Positions 16,837 through 26,175 are shown, counted from the first letter of the stretch. The stretch: DNA of 64,000 nucleotides from Psychrobacter fulvigenes (GCF_904846155.1 NZ_CAJGZP010000001.1:1302001-1366000), one strand, 5' to 3'. The notes: generated by a model from the sequence alone, not told the origin. Numbers and translations are program-made.

Positions 16837-18246
16837 TTAGACGATTGTGCCCAGATGTCCCTGCAATTCTTGCGCCAATCTATAGGCTTCGTGGTCATTC
16901 ATCCCAGTGATAAAGTCTAGAATGTTGAGAATGTTTTGATAGATATCCTCTGATAAGACACGGCGATGCTCATCAAGATGTGGTTGCAATAGGTTTAATA
17001 GTCTTTGCTGCTCAAATGGCTTTGGTGCTTTCGTCAGTGCCATCCATGCTAGAGGCATAAAAGCATCAAGCAGGCGATGGAGGCACTGATTGGCCATCAG
17101 CTCCATGCGTACTTTGCTAGGATGATTAAAGATTTTTTCACGGGCCAAGGCTTTGGCTTGATTGATGCCGCTCTTTATCGTCGGATCGCAGTGCGCAAAT
17201 AAGCTGCCGCTGAGCGTTCCTGCAAGCAAGGCATCGCTATTGGCCACAAAGGCGTCAGTGACGGCATTGACCAAACGCATCATGGCGCGAGCGCGCAGCG
17301 CTGCCAGCTGCTGTCTGGCAGACATTTGCGCTGGTAGCGTGATCGTGTCAGGGCGCTCACCGATTAATTGATAGAAGATGTCTGCCACTTCTGCGTAGCT
17401 GAGCATATTGAGGTGGATGCCGTCTTCTAAGTCTATCAGCGCGTAGCAAATATCGTCTGCCGCCTCTAGTAAATAAGCCAGTGGATGGCGTGCATAACCG
17501 TCATGCTGCTGTGAGCGCGGCAGATTTAAGCACTCTGCCAACTGTTCTAGCTGAGCGGCTTCACTATAAAAACAGCCAAATTTCTGTACATCGTCAGTGA
17601 GCTTGTCTGCATCCTTGTTATTACTATGAGTGGCCAGCCATGGATACTTCATAAATGCGCCCAAGGTGGCGCAAGTCAAGCGCATACCGCCATTATCAGG
17701 GTGGTGCTCGTTGCGTACCAATAGTCGAAACCCTTGGGCATTGCCTTCATAAGCGAGCAAGTCCAAACGCTCATTGATGCTGAGGTGCTGCAAGATGGGC
17801 TCGCGATCTGAGTGCATAAACCAATCGCGAATGGCGTACTCGCCAGCATGACCGAAAGGTGGGTTGCCGATATCATGGGCGAGACAAGCTGCTTGTACGA
17901 TGACGCCTACATCCGCTGGCGTGACACCTGAAGGTAGGCCGTTATCTAATTTAGCATGGAGCTTTTCTGCTGCCATCATGCCAAGCGAGCGCCCAATGCA
18001 GGAGACTTCTAGCGAATGGGTCAAGCGGGTACGAATACCCAGTTGATTGGTCAGCGGGTGTACTTGGGTTTTTTGATTGAGCTGACGAAACGAATGTGAG
18101 AATACCAAGCGATCATAGTCTTTATGAAAAGAGGAGCGCGCGCTATCTTGAGTAGGTGGCAGCTTGTCGCTTCCTAAGCGTCTGGCATTGAATAGTCTTG
18201 CCCAGTGCTCGCTTGCGTTCTTTGGTCTATCTAATTGAGTGCTCAT
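16837..18246 (-). CDS. dgt: Deoxyguanosinetriphosphate triphosphohydrolase (dGTPase)
   Basis: A 469-residue HD-domain hydrolase that removes tripolyphosphate from dGTP. Motifs are FRQLNQKTQVHPL near residue 53, RTRLTHSLEVSCIGRSLG with the first His near 76, AHDIGNPPFGHAGE with the HD pair near 118, and LLEAADDICYALIDLEDGI with the fourth metal ligand near 262. The length is close to the roughly 440-500 of long-type dGTPases. It cannot be told by eye whether it prefers dGTP or acts on several dNTPs. It is a single gene. Confidence 0.9.
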   Translation of the reverse strand: MSTQLDRPKNASEHWARLFNARRLGSDKLPPTQDSARSSFHKDYDRLVFSHSFRQLNQKTQVHPLTNQLGIRTRLTHSLEVSCIGRSLGMMAAEKLHAKLDNGLPSGVTPADVGVIVQAACLAHDIGNPPFGHAGEYAIRDWFMHSDREPILQHLSINERLDLLAYEGNAQGFRLLVRNEHHPDNGGMRLTCATLGAFMKYPWLATHSNNKDADKLTDDVQKFGCFYSEAAQLEQLAECLNLPRSQQHDGYARHPLAYLLEAADDICYALIDLEDGIHLNMLSYAEVADIFYQLIGERPDTITLPAQMSARQQLAALRARAMMRLVNAVTDAFVANSDALLAGTLSGSLFAHCDPTIKSGINQAKALAREKIFNHPSKVRMELMANQCLHRLLDAFMPLAWMALTKAPKPFEQQRLLNLLQPHLDEHRRVLSEDIYQNILNILDFITGMNDHEAYRLAQELQGHLGTIV

Positions 18247-18311
18247 AAATTATATTCCATTATTCATTTATTATTTATTACCTCACTCTCAACTATTTTA
18301 AAATTATTGGT

Positions 18312-18382
18312 GTAGCCTGTGGCTTTAGCCCAGCATTTTGCTTTTTTAAAGGATCAAAGCTGGGCTAAAAGCACCAGCCTAC
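18312..18382. repeat. REP-like inverted pair (BIME-like)
   Basis: A unit GTAGCCTGTGG...AGCCCAGC at 18312-18334 is followed, after 24 bp, by the inverted unit GCTGGGCTAAAAG...AGCCTAC at 18359-18382. Together they could form a hairpin of about 23 bp with a short loop. The unit matches those at 5243-5442. It sits in the 324-bp gap upstream of dgt, with no gene around it. Confidence 0.65.
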
Positions 18383-18493
18383 GATAGTTTATAATAAGTT
18401 GAGAGCCAGATATTTATTATGATTATTTTTTAAAGTGGTTTGTCTATTTCAACTTTTATTTTTTAAGTCTCGTTAGCTAAGTTATTATAATAG

Positions 18494-18521
18494 AAAAAGC
18501 CAGCAATGCAGCTGGCTTTTG
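18494..18521 (-). terminator. Intrinsic terminator of ychF
   Basis: On the minus strand AAAGCCAGC pairs with GCTGGCTTT across a 6-nt loop and ends in a T-run. It lies about 50 bp beyond the ychF stop. Confidence 0.8.
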
Positions 18522-18570
18522 GTTGTTCTATGCTAGGCTTTGTAAGCGCTGTATGGAAATGTCGAATTGT

Positions 18571-19662
18571 TTATACGTTAAAGCGGAAATGCATCACATC
18601 GCCATCTTGTACGATATAAGTTTTACCTTCCAGACGAGACTTACCAGCGGCAGCTGCGCCTTTTTCACCGTTGTATTCGATAAAGTCCTCATAAGAGATC
18701 ACTTCGGCACGAATAAATCCGCGCTCAAAGTCAGTGTGAATCACCCCTGCTGCTTGCGGGGCAGTTGCGCCAATGGCTACCGTCCAAGCGCGTACTTCTT
18801 TGACACCCGCGGTAAAGTAAGTCTGCATGTCAAGCAACTCATATCCGCCGCGAATCACTTGATCAAGGCCAGCTTCTTCCATGCCCATGTCTTCTAAGAA
18901 GTCTTTTTTGTCTGCTTCATCCAGCTGGGCAATCTCAGATTCGATTTGATTGCATAGGGCGATGACGATGGAGTCCTCGCCAGTCGCATAGTCACGTACG
19001 GCATCCAGGTACGGGTTGTTTTCAAAACCGTCCTCAGAGACGTTGGCGATATACATGGTTGGTTTTAAGGTAATCAAACCATAGCTTCTAATGAGTTTCT
19101 TTTCATCATCGTCTAGGTTGGCTGCGCGCGCGGCTGTGCCATCAGCGAGTAATGGTTCGATTTTTTTGAACACATCAAGCATAGCAGCAGCGTCTTTGTC
19201 GCCGCCTTTGGCTTTTTTGGAGAGGTTCGTTATCGCCCGCTCGACTGCTTCTAGGTCAGCGAGCGCCAACTCGGTATTGATGGTTTCGATGTCATCAATG
19301 GGACTGACGCGGCCATCGACGTGTACCACGTTATCATCGTCAAAACAGCGTACCACATGAGCAATGGCGTCAGTCTCACGGATATTGGCTAAAAACTGGT
19401 TGCCCATGCCTTCGCCTTGTGAGGCGCCAGCGACTAGGCCTGCAATATCTACAAACTCCATAGTGGTCGGTAATACACGCTCAGGCTTGACGATATCGGC
19501 CAGTTCTTTAAGGCGTGGGTCTGGTACAGGCACAATGCCAGTGTTGGGATCTTTGGTACAAAACGGAAAGTTTTCAGCCGCGATACCTGCTTTGGTTAAA
19601 GCGTTAAATAGAGTGGATTTACCCACGTTTGGTAGGCCGACGATGCCGCAGTTAAAACCCAT
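18571..19662 (-). CDS. ychF: Redox-regulated ATPase YchF (Obg-like, OLA1 family)
   Basis: A 363-residue P-loop protein that binds ribosomes and hydrolyses ATP. The P-loop GLPNVGKST is at about residues 8-16, switch region [11 protein letters not shown], the G3 motif [10 protein letters not shown] near 68, and the altered G4 NVSE near 203 that gives ATP preference. A C-terminal TGS-like domain follows: [14 protein letters not shown], then [13 protein letters not shown] and ending [10 protein letters not shown]. The length is exactly that of bacterial YchF (363). It is monocistronic, with its own terminator. Confidence 0.95.
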   Translation of the reverse strand: MGFNCGIVGLPNVGKSTLFNALTKAGIAAENFPFCTKDPNTGIVPVPDPRLKELADIVKPERVLPTTMEFVDIAGLVAGASQGEGMGNQFLANIRETDAIAHVVRCFDDDNVVHVDGRVSPIDDIETINTELALADLEAVERAITNLSKKAKGGDKDAAAMLDVFKKIEPLLADGTAARAANLDDDEKKLIRSYGLITLKPTMYIANVSEDGFENNPYLDAVRDYATGEDSIVIALCNQIESEIAQLDEADKKDFLEDMGMEEAGLDQVIRGGYELLDMQTYFTAGVKEVRAWTVAIGATAPQAAGVIHTDFERGFIRAEVISYEDFIEYNGEKGAAAAGKSRLEGKTYIVQDGDVMHFRFNV

Positions 19663-19812
19663 AATAGTCTCTCGATATTTTGATAAAATCAGTTAGTGAT
19701 ATGTTGAATAAAAATTGGCGCTATTGTAGCAAAGTTTAGCTATTAGCGGGCGTATAGATGTGCTAATTTCATAGTAACGCATTGTTAAATAATGCGAAAC
19801 TGAGGCAAGTGC

Positions 19813-20193
19813 ATGAAAAGCTTGAACGAAAAAGAAGCGGTATGGATGGCATTGTCAGATTTTTTCATTGATAATGAAATAAATCACGAGTACATCGCCA
19901 AACGAGTTGCCCATCTGACCATCCCTGAAATAAAACACATTTTGTTTTATGAAGTGGCGCCGATTTGTATGAGTAACTTATTAGTACCCACGCCTACTGT
20001 CTGGGAAGGGTTTGATGAAGATTGCATTATCCCTGAGATACAGCAGCACTTGCAAGAGATGCAGTCTAATTGGCTTTATAACCACAAAGTCTTATTAAAA
20101 ATAAAGTTTTATAAGGTTTTTTTGAATAAAGATTGGTCAAAGTTGATGGTAAAAGTAAGTCAGGAGCAAGCCAAACAAACAGATGATCTTTAA
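19813..20193 (+). CDS. Small uncharacterised protein (DUF7079-like)
   Basis: A 126-residue cytosolic protein. The N-terminal WMALSDFFIDNEIN and the central Trp-containing patch recall a family of small uncharacterised proteins (DUF7079, recalled and not checked). No catalytic motif, signal peptide or membrane helix is seen. GAGG precedes the start. It converges with the next gene and has no obvious partner, so no function is proposed. Confidence 0.65.
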   Translation: MKSLNEKEAVWMALSDFFIDNEINHEYIAKRVAHLTIPEIKHILFYEVAPICMSNLLVPTPTVWEGFDEDCIIPEIQQHLQEMQSNWLYNHKVLLKIKFYKVFLNKDWSKLMVKVSQEQAKQTDDL

Positions 20194-20212
20194 GCTTGAA
20201 AGCAGTAAATCC

Positions 20213-21043
20213 TTAATTGTCTGTATCAACTACTCCGATTATCACGCCCATCTCTTTTTTGTCATGCTTGTCGATACTGGGCGCATAAAGTGCCGAGGCG
20301 ATACCGCCATCCAGAAACAACGCATTAGGACACTTTAAATCATCCCTAAACAATGACGCAAATTGATAGAAGCTCACAGGCTCGTTACTATTGACAAGCT
20401 GTATGCTGCCATCGCTGCAAACGCCTGCGCCATTACGAAACTTCAATGAGGTGCTGTCTGGATTAAACTGCGGATGAATCTCTCCATCGATGACCAGCAT
20501 CGGCCCTGATTGAGTCGCATACCAAGGCTGCGCTTGGCCAGTTTTAAGCTGGGCATTTAGAGCATTACTTTCGCTGATTTGTACCTTGCCAGCCTTATCC
20601 CACCAGAGCACCCCGTTAGGCAATAAGTGAAAGTTGCCGCCACCTTCTTTGGTATTTAATGCGCGAATCTCTTTACCTTCGATGACGGTATAGCCAATCG
20701 GCGCGTAGCTTTCGTTATACATGCCTGCGTTCATTGCAAAGGCAAGGTTTTGCTGCGCTGGCAAGGCATCTACCAGATTATCAAAAGTGAGTAAGGGCTC
20801 AGAGCCATCGGTCTGTTGCCAAAATAGCTGTAGCGCATAGGGCGAGTCTGTTTTATCACCCAACACATCGGCGTTTATGTGACAAGCGCTATAACGAAAG
20901 GGCGAGTCTTGCACCTGACATGACCAATCCTCAGTTGAGGACATATAGGCATCTGAGGTGGTAGGCTGGCACGCGCTTATGCTCAAAGCAAAAAGCGCTG
21001 CTGCCAGTAAAGTATAAGGCGTTGTCAGAGTAGAGCGGGGCAT
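20213..21043 (-). CDS. Phosphodiester glycosidase (NAGPA-like) family lipoprotein
   Basis: A 276-residue exported protein. The N-terminal signal LLAAALFALSISAC is a lipoprotein-type lipobox with Cys25, so it is probably membrane-anchored in the periplasm or outer membrane. The body has the phosphodiester-glycosidase/YigE features FAMNAGMYNESYAPIGY near residue 93, TKEGGGNFHLLPNGVLWW near 130, ATQSGPMLVIDG near 180 and NALFLDGGIASALY near 245. Family members cleave sugar phosphodiesters or exopolysaccharide linkages; the bacterial substrate is unknown. The gene is monocistronic. Confidence 0.85.
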   Translation of the reverse strand: MPRSTLTTPYTLLAAALFALSISACQPTTSDAYMSSTEDWSCQVQDSPFRYSACHINADVLGDKTDSPYALQLFWQQTDGSEPLLTFDNLVDALPAQQNLAFAMNAGMYNESYAPIGYTVIEGKEIRALNTKEGGGNFHLLPNGVLWWDKAGKVQISESNALNAQLKTGQAQPWYATQSGPMLVIDGEIHPQFNPDSTSLKFRNGAGVCSDGSIQLVNSNEPVSFYQFASLFRDDLKCPNALFLDGGIASALYAPSIDKHDKKEMGVIIGVVDTDN

Positions 21044-21146
21044 GAGTCACTTATCTTTGGTCATTTAGAAATGAGCGGTCGTCTCTGTTTTTGTTCATAT
21101 AAATAGCTATATAGCTGTTAAGGCTCACGCTCCGCGCTTTTTCTTT

Positions 21147-22964
21147 TTACTCATTGATGGGCGGAAAGTCGCGAAAGGTATTATTGACATTACCAATCAA
21201 TCTGCCACCGTCTATCTCATCGTACTCTGGGCTACCAATAGTTTCTTCGGTTGGCGCATTGGTTTCTTTACCTTTATCACGCGAGTCTTTGTTGTAAGCG
21301 ATTAGCGCATCGTTATCGGCTAGGAAGCTATCAGGATTTGCCATCACCCACATCTGATTGAACACGTCTGCACGGGCGCTATGATCAAGTAGCGCACCTG
21401 TATCAGTAAAGTAAAAGAACTTCGAGAGCAGTTTGATCTGTCCATCATCGAGACGTCTGGCAATATGATACGGTTGCAATTGACTTGGATGCTGTAGACC
21501 AACGGCAGCCACGATACTGGCGAGAGAATTCAAAGTGTTTTTGTGATAATTTGCCACGCGCTCAGCCTTACTTGGTACATCGAGTGCTTTTTGGCGATAA
21601 GGGTCTTGAGTGGCAACGCCAGTGGGACAAGTGTTGGTGTGGCAAGAGCGCGATTGAATACAGCCGACCGCAAACATAAAGCCACGTGCTGAGTTACACC
21701 AGTCTGCACCCAGTGCGATTAAGCGCGCAATATCAAAGCCTGAGACGATCTTGCCACTGACGCCCAGCTTGACCTTGTCACGGATACCGGCACCGACCAA
21801 GGTATTGTGAACCAACAAGAACCCATCAACCATTGGCATACCCACGCTGTCCATAAACTCGACTGGAGCAGCACCTGTACCGCCTTCTGCACCATCAATG
21901 ACAATAAAGTCAGGATAGTTATCAGCTTCTATCATGGCTTTGACGATTGCCATAAACTGCCAAGGTTGACCGATACAGAGCTTAAATCCAACAGGTTTAC
22001 CGCCTGATAGCTCACGTAGCTGTTGCCAAAAATCAACCAGCTCACGCGGGGTGCTAAAAGCACTATGTGATGAAGGCGAGATGCAATCCTCACCTACTGG
22101 GACTTCACGCGTATCAGCAATCTCTTGCGTGATTTTTTCTGCCGGTAGCACGCCGCCTTGACCAGGCTTGGCACCTTGAGAGAGCTTGATTTCAATCATT
22201 TTGACTTGCGGATCGACGGCTTTTTCGGCAAAAGACTGAGGATCAAAGTTCCCATGAGCGTCACGGCAACCGAAGTAACCCGTGCCCAGCTCCCAAATCA
22301 AATCACCACCAAACTTGCGGTGATAAGGACTGATTGCACCTTCACCCGTATCATGGGTGAAGCCGCCCATCTTAGCACCTTGGTTGAGCGCCATAATCGC
22401 ATTGGCTGACAAACTACCGAAACTCATCGCTGAGATATTAAACACTGACATATCGTGGGGCTGCTGGCAACGCTCGCCACCGACAATGATACGAAAGTCT
22501 TTATTCTGCAGTGGTTCGCTGATAGATGACTGCAAAAACCACTCTTTACCATGCGTATATAAATTATCAAGGGTACCAAAAGCATTGGTATCACTGACGT
22601 TTTTGGCGCGTTGATAGACGAGCGCCCGCTGCTGGCGTGAGAACGGCACTTGTTCTTTATCGTCCTCTAACAAATACTGGCGAATCTCAGGACGAAAATC
22701 CTCAAGCACATAGCGGATGTGACCAGCGATGGGGTAGTTCTTTAAAATTGAGTGCTTAGACTGTGCTAAGTCATAGATACCTAAGGCGACTCCCAAACCA
22801 CCGATAACTATCAACCACCAGTTGATAAGCAGCAGTCCTGCAAAGAAGAGCATGACGACCGCGGCAAAGGTGCTATAGCGTAGCAAGACACCAGTCAGGT
22901 AAGGGGAGTTGCTTACAGGCTTAGGGTTTAAATTGGTACGAGACTCAGGCATAGCAAAACTCAA
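21147..22964 (-). CDS. Membrane-anchored FMN-binding glutamate-synthase-like protein
   Basis: A 605-residue protein. The first 70 residues hold two hydrophobic helices (STFAAVVMLFFAGLLLINWW and LIVIGGLGVALGI). The rest is the FMN/Fe-S synthase domain of GltB: MSFGSLSANAIMALNQGA, the loop SQGAKPGQGGVLP, DGAEGGTGAAP, and cysteines CX5CX4C in CIQSRSCHTNTC that would bind a 3Fe-4S cluster. It lacks the amidotransferase domain, so it is not a full glutamate synthase. The true reaction is unknown for this family. It is a single gene with a likely promoter at 23038-23043. Confidence 0.85.
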   Translation of the reverse strand: MSFAMPESRTNLNPKPVSNSPYLTGVLLRYSTFAAVVMLFFAGLLLINWWLIVIGGLGVALGIYDLAQSKHSILKNYPIAGHIRYVLEDFRPEIRQYLLEDDKEQVPFSRQQRALVYQRAKNVSDTNAFGTLDNLYTHGKEWFLQSSISEPLQNKDFRIIVGGERCQQPHDMSVFNISAMSFGSLSANAIMALNQGAKMGGFTHDTGEGAISPYHRKFGGDLIWELGTGYFGCRDAHGNFDPQSFAEKAVDPQVKMIEIKLSQGAKPGQGGVLPAEKITQEIADTREVPVGEDCISPSSHSAFSTPRELVDFWQQLRELSGGKPVGFKLCIGQPWQFMAIVKAMIEADNYPDFIVIDGAEGGTGAAPVEFMDSVGMPMVDGFLLVHNTLVGAGIRDKVKLGVSGKIVSGFDIARLIALGADWCNSARGFMFAVGCIQSRSCHTNTCPTGVATQDPYRQKALDVPSKAERVANYHKNTLNSLASIVAAVGLQHPSQLQPYHIARRLDDGQIKLLSKFFYFTDTGALLDHSARADVFNQMWVMANPDSFLADNDALIAYNKDSRDKGKETNAPTEETIGSPEYDEIDGGRLIGNVNNTFRDFPPINE

Positions 22965-23037
22965 CGATAAGGTATAAAAGTTAAAAAACGCGATAGTAAG
23001 GGACTGTCAGAAAATAGCCACCCTACTTAACGCGCGT

Positions 23038-23043
23038 ATTATA
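23038..23043 (-). promoter_or_regulatory. Likely -10 element for the FMN-binding synthase gene
   Basis: On the minus strand a perfect TATAAT is followed by ACGCGCG, the same -10 and discriminator as in the tRNA-Leu promoter. It lies about 75 bp before the start codon. The -35 region is weak by eye. Confidence 0.5.
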
Positions 23044-23173
23044 GCCCTATAATATCACGGCTTGATAATATTTGAGTAACAGTGTGCTAATGTTGGTTTT
23101 TGACATGAGATTACTTTTTCCTTTTCAGCCAAGCACAGCTTAGCGCTTGCTGCACCTTGCGAAGCAGTGCTTC

Positions 23174-24406
23174 TCACCCCTTCACACAAACCACCTGACG
23201 CAGCGTATGCACCACCTCTACCAAGTCACTTTGCGCTTTCATTACATCATCGATGTCCTTGTACGCTGCTGGAATCTCATCAATCACTTCTTTATCTTTG
23301 CGGCATTCTACGCCTTCGGTTTGCGCGATCTGATCCGCGACCGTAAAGGTCTTTTTGGCCTCAGTGCGCGACATGATACGACCTGCACCATGCGAGCAAG
23401 AATGAAACGACTCTGCGTTACCTTTTCCGCGCACGATAAAGGATTTTGCGCCCATGGAGCCGGGGATGATACCGTATTCACCGACACGCGCACGTACCGC
23501 GCCTTTGCGAGTGACGAATACTTCCTCGCCGTAATGCTCTTCTTTATCCACGTAGTTATGGTGACAGTTCACCGCTTTTCTTTGGGCATTGAAAGGTTTG
23601 GTAACCACTTTTCGCAGTGCTTTAATGGCATTTTCCATCATAATTTCACGGTTTTTAAAAGCAAAACGCTGCGCCCAACCGACCGCAAACCAATAGTCAT
23701 CGAAGTGCTCAGTCCCTTCGGCAAAGTAAGCCAAATCTTTATCGGGCAAGTTGATAAACCACTTACGCATATCCTCCCGTGCCAGCTCGATAAAGTAGCG
23801 ACCGATGGCGTTACCCACGCCGCGCGAGCCTGAATGCAGCATAATCCACACCTGATTGGTTTCGTCTAAGCAGACTTCTACAAAGTGGTTGCCTGTACCC
23901 AGCGTTCCCAGATGCTTAAGGATATTGGTGTTTTTAAGCTTAGGGTGCTTTTGGGTTATATAGTTAAAGTCATCAACCAGTGCTGCCCAACCATCTTTAA
24001 CCGTGTCATCAGGATTTGACCATGCGCCGACATCACGATTTGAGCCGCGACCACGAGACTTGCTACGACCATGGGGAATGGCTTTTTCCAGCTCGCTGCG
24101 CAGACCGCGTAAGTTATCAGGCAAATCATCAGCGGTTAGGGTGGTTTGCACCGCCATCATTCCGCAGCCGATATCGACGCCAACGGCCGCCGGGATAATC
24201 GCTTCTTTGGTTGGCAATACGGTACCGATGGTTGCGCCAATGCCTACATGCACATCAGGCATCACCGCGAGCCACTTATAAATAAATGGCATTTGCGAGG
24301 CTTTAATTAGTTGGTCGTGCGCTTTTGGATCGACAGGGACGCCCTTGGTCCAAAGTCTGATAGGAGTTCCACCATCTTGAATGATGTTATGGTTTATCGG
24401 TTGCAT
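23174..24406 (-). CDS. rtcB: RNA ligase RtcB
   Basis: A 410-residue RNA-splicing/repair ligase that joins 2',3'-cyclic-phosphate or 3'-phosphate ends to 5'-OH ends using GTP and Mn2+. The metal cysteine is in VGVDIGCGMMAV near residue 78. The metal histidines lie in GTGNHFVEV and MLHSGSRGVGN, and the guanylylated His in FHSCSHGAGRIMSRTEAKK near 338. The length equals E. coli RtcB (408). No RtcA or RtcR gene is adjacent, so this is a stand-alone gene. GAAGAA precedes the ATG. Confidence 0.95.
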   Translation of the reverse strand: MQPINHNIIQDGGTPIRLWTKGVPVDPKAHDQLIKASQMPFIYKWLAVMPDVHVGIGATIGTVLPTKEAIIPAAVGVDIGCGMMAVQTTLTADDLPDNLRGLRSELEKAIPHGRSKSRGRGSNRDVGAWSNPDDTVKDGWAALVDDFNYITQKHPKLKNTNILKHLGTLGTGNHFVEVCLDETNQVWIMLHSGSRGVGNAIGRYFIELAREDMRKWFINLPDKDLAYFAEGTEHFDDYWFAVGWAQRFAFKNREIMMENAIKALRKVVTKPFNAQRKAVNCHHNYVDKEEHYGEEVFVTRKGAVRARVGEYGIIPGSMGAKSFIVRGKGNAESFHSCSHGAGRIMSRTEAKKTFTVADQIAQTEGVECRKDKEVIDEIPAAYKDIDDVMKAQSDLVEVVHTLRQVVCVKG

Positions 24407-24535
24407 AAAAATTCTTCCAAATTTATCAATGTTAATTTATTAATGACAGGTGTTTTTAATAATTATTTAATCGTTATTTTTTTATTAGCTAAGGTTAGGC
24501 CAAAGCTATAGTTAAGACCCTTTAAAAATGGTGTA

Positions 24536-24615
24536 GTACTGTTAGTATAAATTTTCCTTGCTTGCTGTGCGACGTTGTCACTCCAGAGGCGGCGCAAAAC
24601 CCATCCCAACAGCAC
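24536..24615 (-). repeat. Foldback interspersed repeat, copy A
   Basis: About 80 bp with imperfect inverted ends (GTACTGTTAG and CCAACAGCAC). It aligns along its whole length with the reverse complement of 57379-57454, sharing TTGCTTGCTGTGC or TTGCGTGCTGTGC, then AGAGGC. It lies in the 439-bp gap between rtcB and a lipoprotein gene; nothing else gene-like is there. Confidence 0.6.
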
Positions 24616-24633
24616 ATATCAAAGATAGATGTA

Positions 24634-24660
24634 CCAGTTTTAATTAGGACCAACTGTATA
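24634..24660 (+). repeat. Short interspersed repeat, tail motif copy 2
   Basis: CCAGTTTTAATTAGGACC-AACTGTATA lies 18 bp beyond foldback copy A. It matches 240-267 and 57470-57495 with a few differences. The same order, foldback then tail, occurs at the 57-kb copy, but the foldback part here is inverted. Confidence 0.6.
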
Positions 24661-24845
24661 GCATAGCATTATAGCATATTCTGATTTAAGTTATTGATAT
24701 TAAAGGTAAAATAAATGGCAATTGATTGTGTAAGTGTTTTTAGAGTAAAAGGTAAGTATTTAATGAGGTTTAGGTTTAGCTCTGCTGAGTTGGGGTAGAC
24801 TTATATGGCACACTATCAGTTTTTCTTAATCAATGGAGCACTTAC

Positions 24846-25256
24846 ATGCCTTCTCTTAAAACCATTAATTATATGCTAATAGTTGTCTTACTGACCGCTT
24901 GTAGTCCATTGTATCAACCAGAGCATAGGGGTGAGCCCGTTGTTAATGATTCAATTGCAATGGTTGTTAATGATTCAATTGCAATGATAGGTATTAGCGA
25001 AGATGTCGCACTTAAATGGTTATTAGTAGCTTTAGAGCAGCATCAGGTTGCTGATCTTGATTGTTTGCAGTTTCGTACAGAAAATAACTTTGCTACGGAT
25101 TCTGAATTGGTTTGGGAGTTTGCAGCTGTCGAGATTCATAATGAAACTTGCGGTGGTGATCCTAATATTGCTCATGTGCGTAATCGCTATAGGGTTAATG
25201 CAGATGGTTCAGTGATGGTCTACGATATCGTAAATGCTGAATACCAACCGTTTTAA
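24846..25256 (+). CDS. Small putative lipoprotein with an internal duplication
   Basis: A 136-residue protein that I do not recognise. The N-terminus NYMLIVVLLTAC is a lipoprotein signal with Cys19 in the lipobox LTAC. Two further cysteines at about 71 and 105 could form a disulphide in the periplasm. Residues 32-47 are an exact repeat of VVNDSIAM encoded by a perfect 24-bp tandem duplication (24939-24962 and 24963-24986), which suggests recent slippage. GGAG precedes the start. The stop overlaps that of the convergent IclR gene by a few bases. Confidence 0.75.
   Translation: MPSLKTINYMLIVVLLTACSPLYQPEHRGEPVVNDSIAMVVNDSIAMIGISEDVALKWLLVALEQHQVADLDCLQFRTENNFATDSELVWEFAAVEIHNETCGGDPNIAHVRNRYRVNADGSVMVYDIVNAEYQPF
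24939..24986 (+). repeat. Exact 24-bp tandem duplication
   Basis: Two identical 24-bp units beginning GTTGTTAATGATTC lie head to tail inside the lipoprotein gene. They keep the frame and duplicate eight residues just after the lipobox region. Confidence 0.95.
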
Positions 25257-26092
25257 ACACCACTGCCAATCCTCTCAGCCAATTCCTGCAATTTGGGCAC
25301 GATCACCTTTGCATACTCTTTTGCTTCCCAGTTGGCACTCGGAACACTGGCATTGAGGGAATAGGCATAGTGTCCCGTTGCGACATCAAATACCCCAACC
25401 GCGACCGCCAAAATATCATTAGAAAACTCACCATCTGATAGCGTATAGCTGTGCACTTGATAATAGTCTACTGCTTCATCTAGCAGATTTTGCGCTTGCT
25501 CATACTCAGCTTTAGATAAGTTTTCTTGCAAATTAGTATCAATAACCTTTTGTCTAGTAGGGTTGCTGACAGCATAAAAAGCGCGGCCAATGGCTGTCCG
25601 TGCCACTGGAACGGCTGAGCCAACTTGCAAATTGACCGATAGGCGCGCAGGGCTACGGCAGCAGGCCAGATAGCGCATCTCACCCTCGACTTCTGTCGCT
25701 AAGTTCACTGACACTTCGTTTTGATCGGCAAACTGACGTAACAGCGGCTCTGCAAACGCGACCACATCATGACGACTCCAAGCGATAGCGCTCAGGCGCA
25801 CTGCATTACTGCCCAGTTGGTATTGTCCATGTATCGTCGTGCGCAAAAACCCAAGCGTGGTCAAGGTGTAGATAAGACGGGTGACGGTCGCTTTTGGTAG
25901 CTCTGTCATTTTGCATAATTGTTGATGACTGAGCTGATCATGATGTTCAAATGCAGCAAGTAAAGTCAGCCCACGCCCGAGAGCAGTGACAAATTGCCTA
26001 TCGTCATTCTCCTTGCTTTGAGCTAGTTTGGTAGTCATGCGATCTAATAATGGCGCTGCTGTCGATGAGTCTTTTTTCATTTTTATGACCAT
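25253..26092 (-). CDS. IclR family transcriptional regulator (PcaR/PcaU-like)
   Basis: A 279-residue regulator. The winged-helix domain reads FVTALGRGLTLLAAFEHHDQLSHQQLCKMTELPKATVTRLIYTL (residues about 38-81). The effector domain starts after residue 110 and includes AVPVARTAIGRAFYA near 165 and the terminal SANWEAKEYAKVIVPKLQELAERI. It is divergent from the glutaryl-CoA dehydrogenase gene, with a palindrome between them at 26157-26175, so control of glutarate catabolism is likely. The ligand is unknown. An alternative start is the fifth codon. Confidence 0.88.
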   Translation of the reverse strand: MVIKMKKDSSTAAPLLDRMTTKLAQSKENDDRQFVTALGRGLTLLAAFEHHDQLSHQQLCKMTELPKATVTRLIYTLTTLGFLRTTIHGQYQLGSNAVRLSAIAWSRHDVVAFAEPLLRQFADQNEVSVNLATEVEGEMRYLACCRSPARLSVNLQVGSAVPVARTAIGRAFYAVSNPTRQKVIDTNLQENLSKAEYEQAQNLLDEAVDYYQVHSYTLSDGEFSNDILAVAVGVFDVATGHYAYSLNASVPSANWEAKEYAKVIVPKLQELAERIGSGV

Positions 26093-26156
26093 ATTTGTGG
26101 ATAAAGGTTTACAGACACGATAAATTTTGCTTAAATAGATATAAATTATGAAACTA

Positions 26157-26175
26157 AGTTTTGCACAGCGAAACT
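26157..26175. promoter_or_regulatory. Candidate IclR operator
   Basis: An inverted repeat AGTTTTGC-ACA-GCGAAACT (7 of 8 positions symmetric) lies in the 193-bp region between the divergent IclR and glutaryl-CoA dehydrogenase genes. Binding is inferred from position and symmetry only. Confidence 0.45.
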
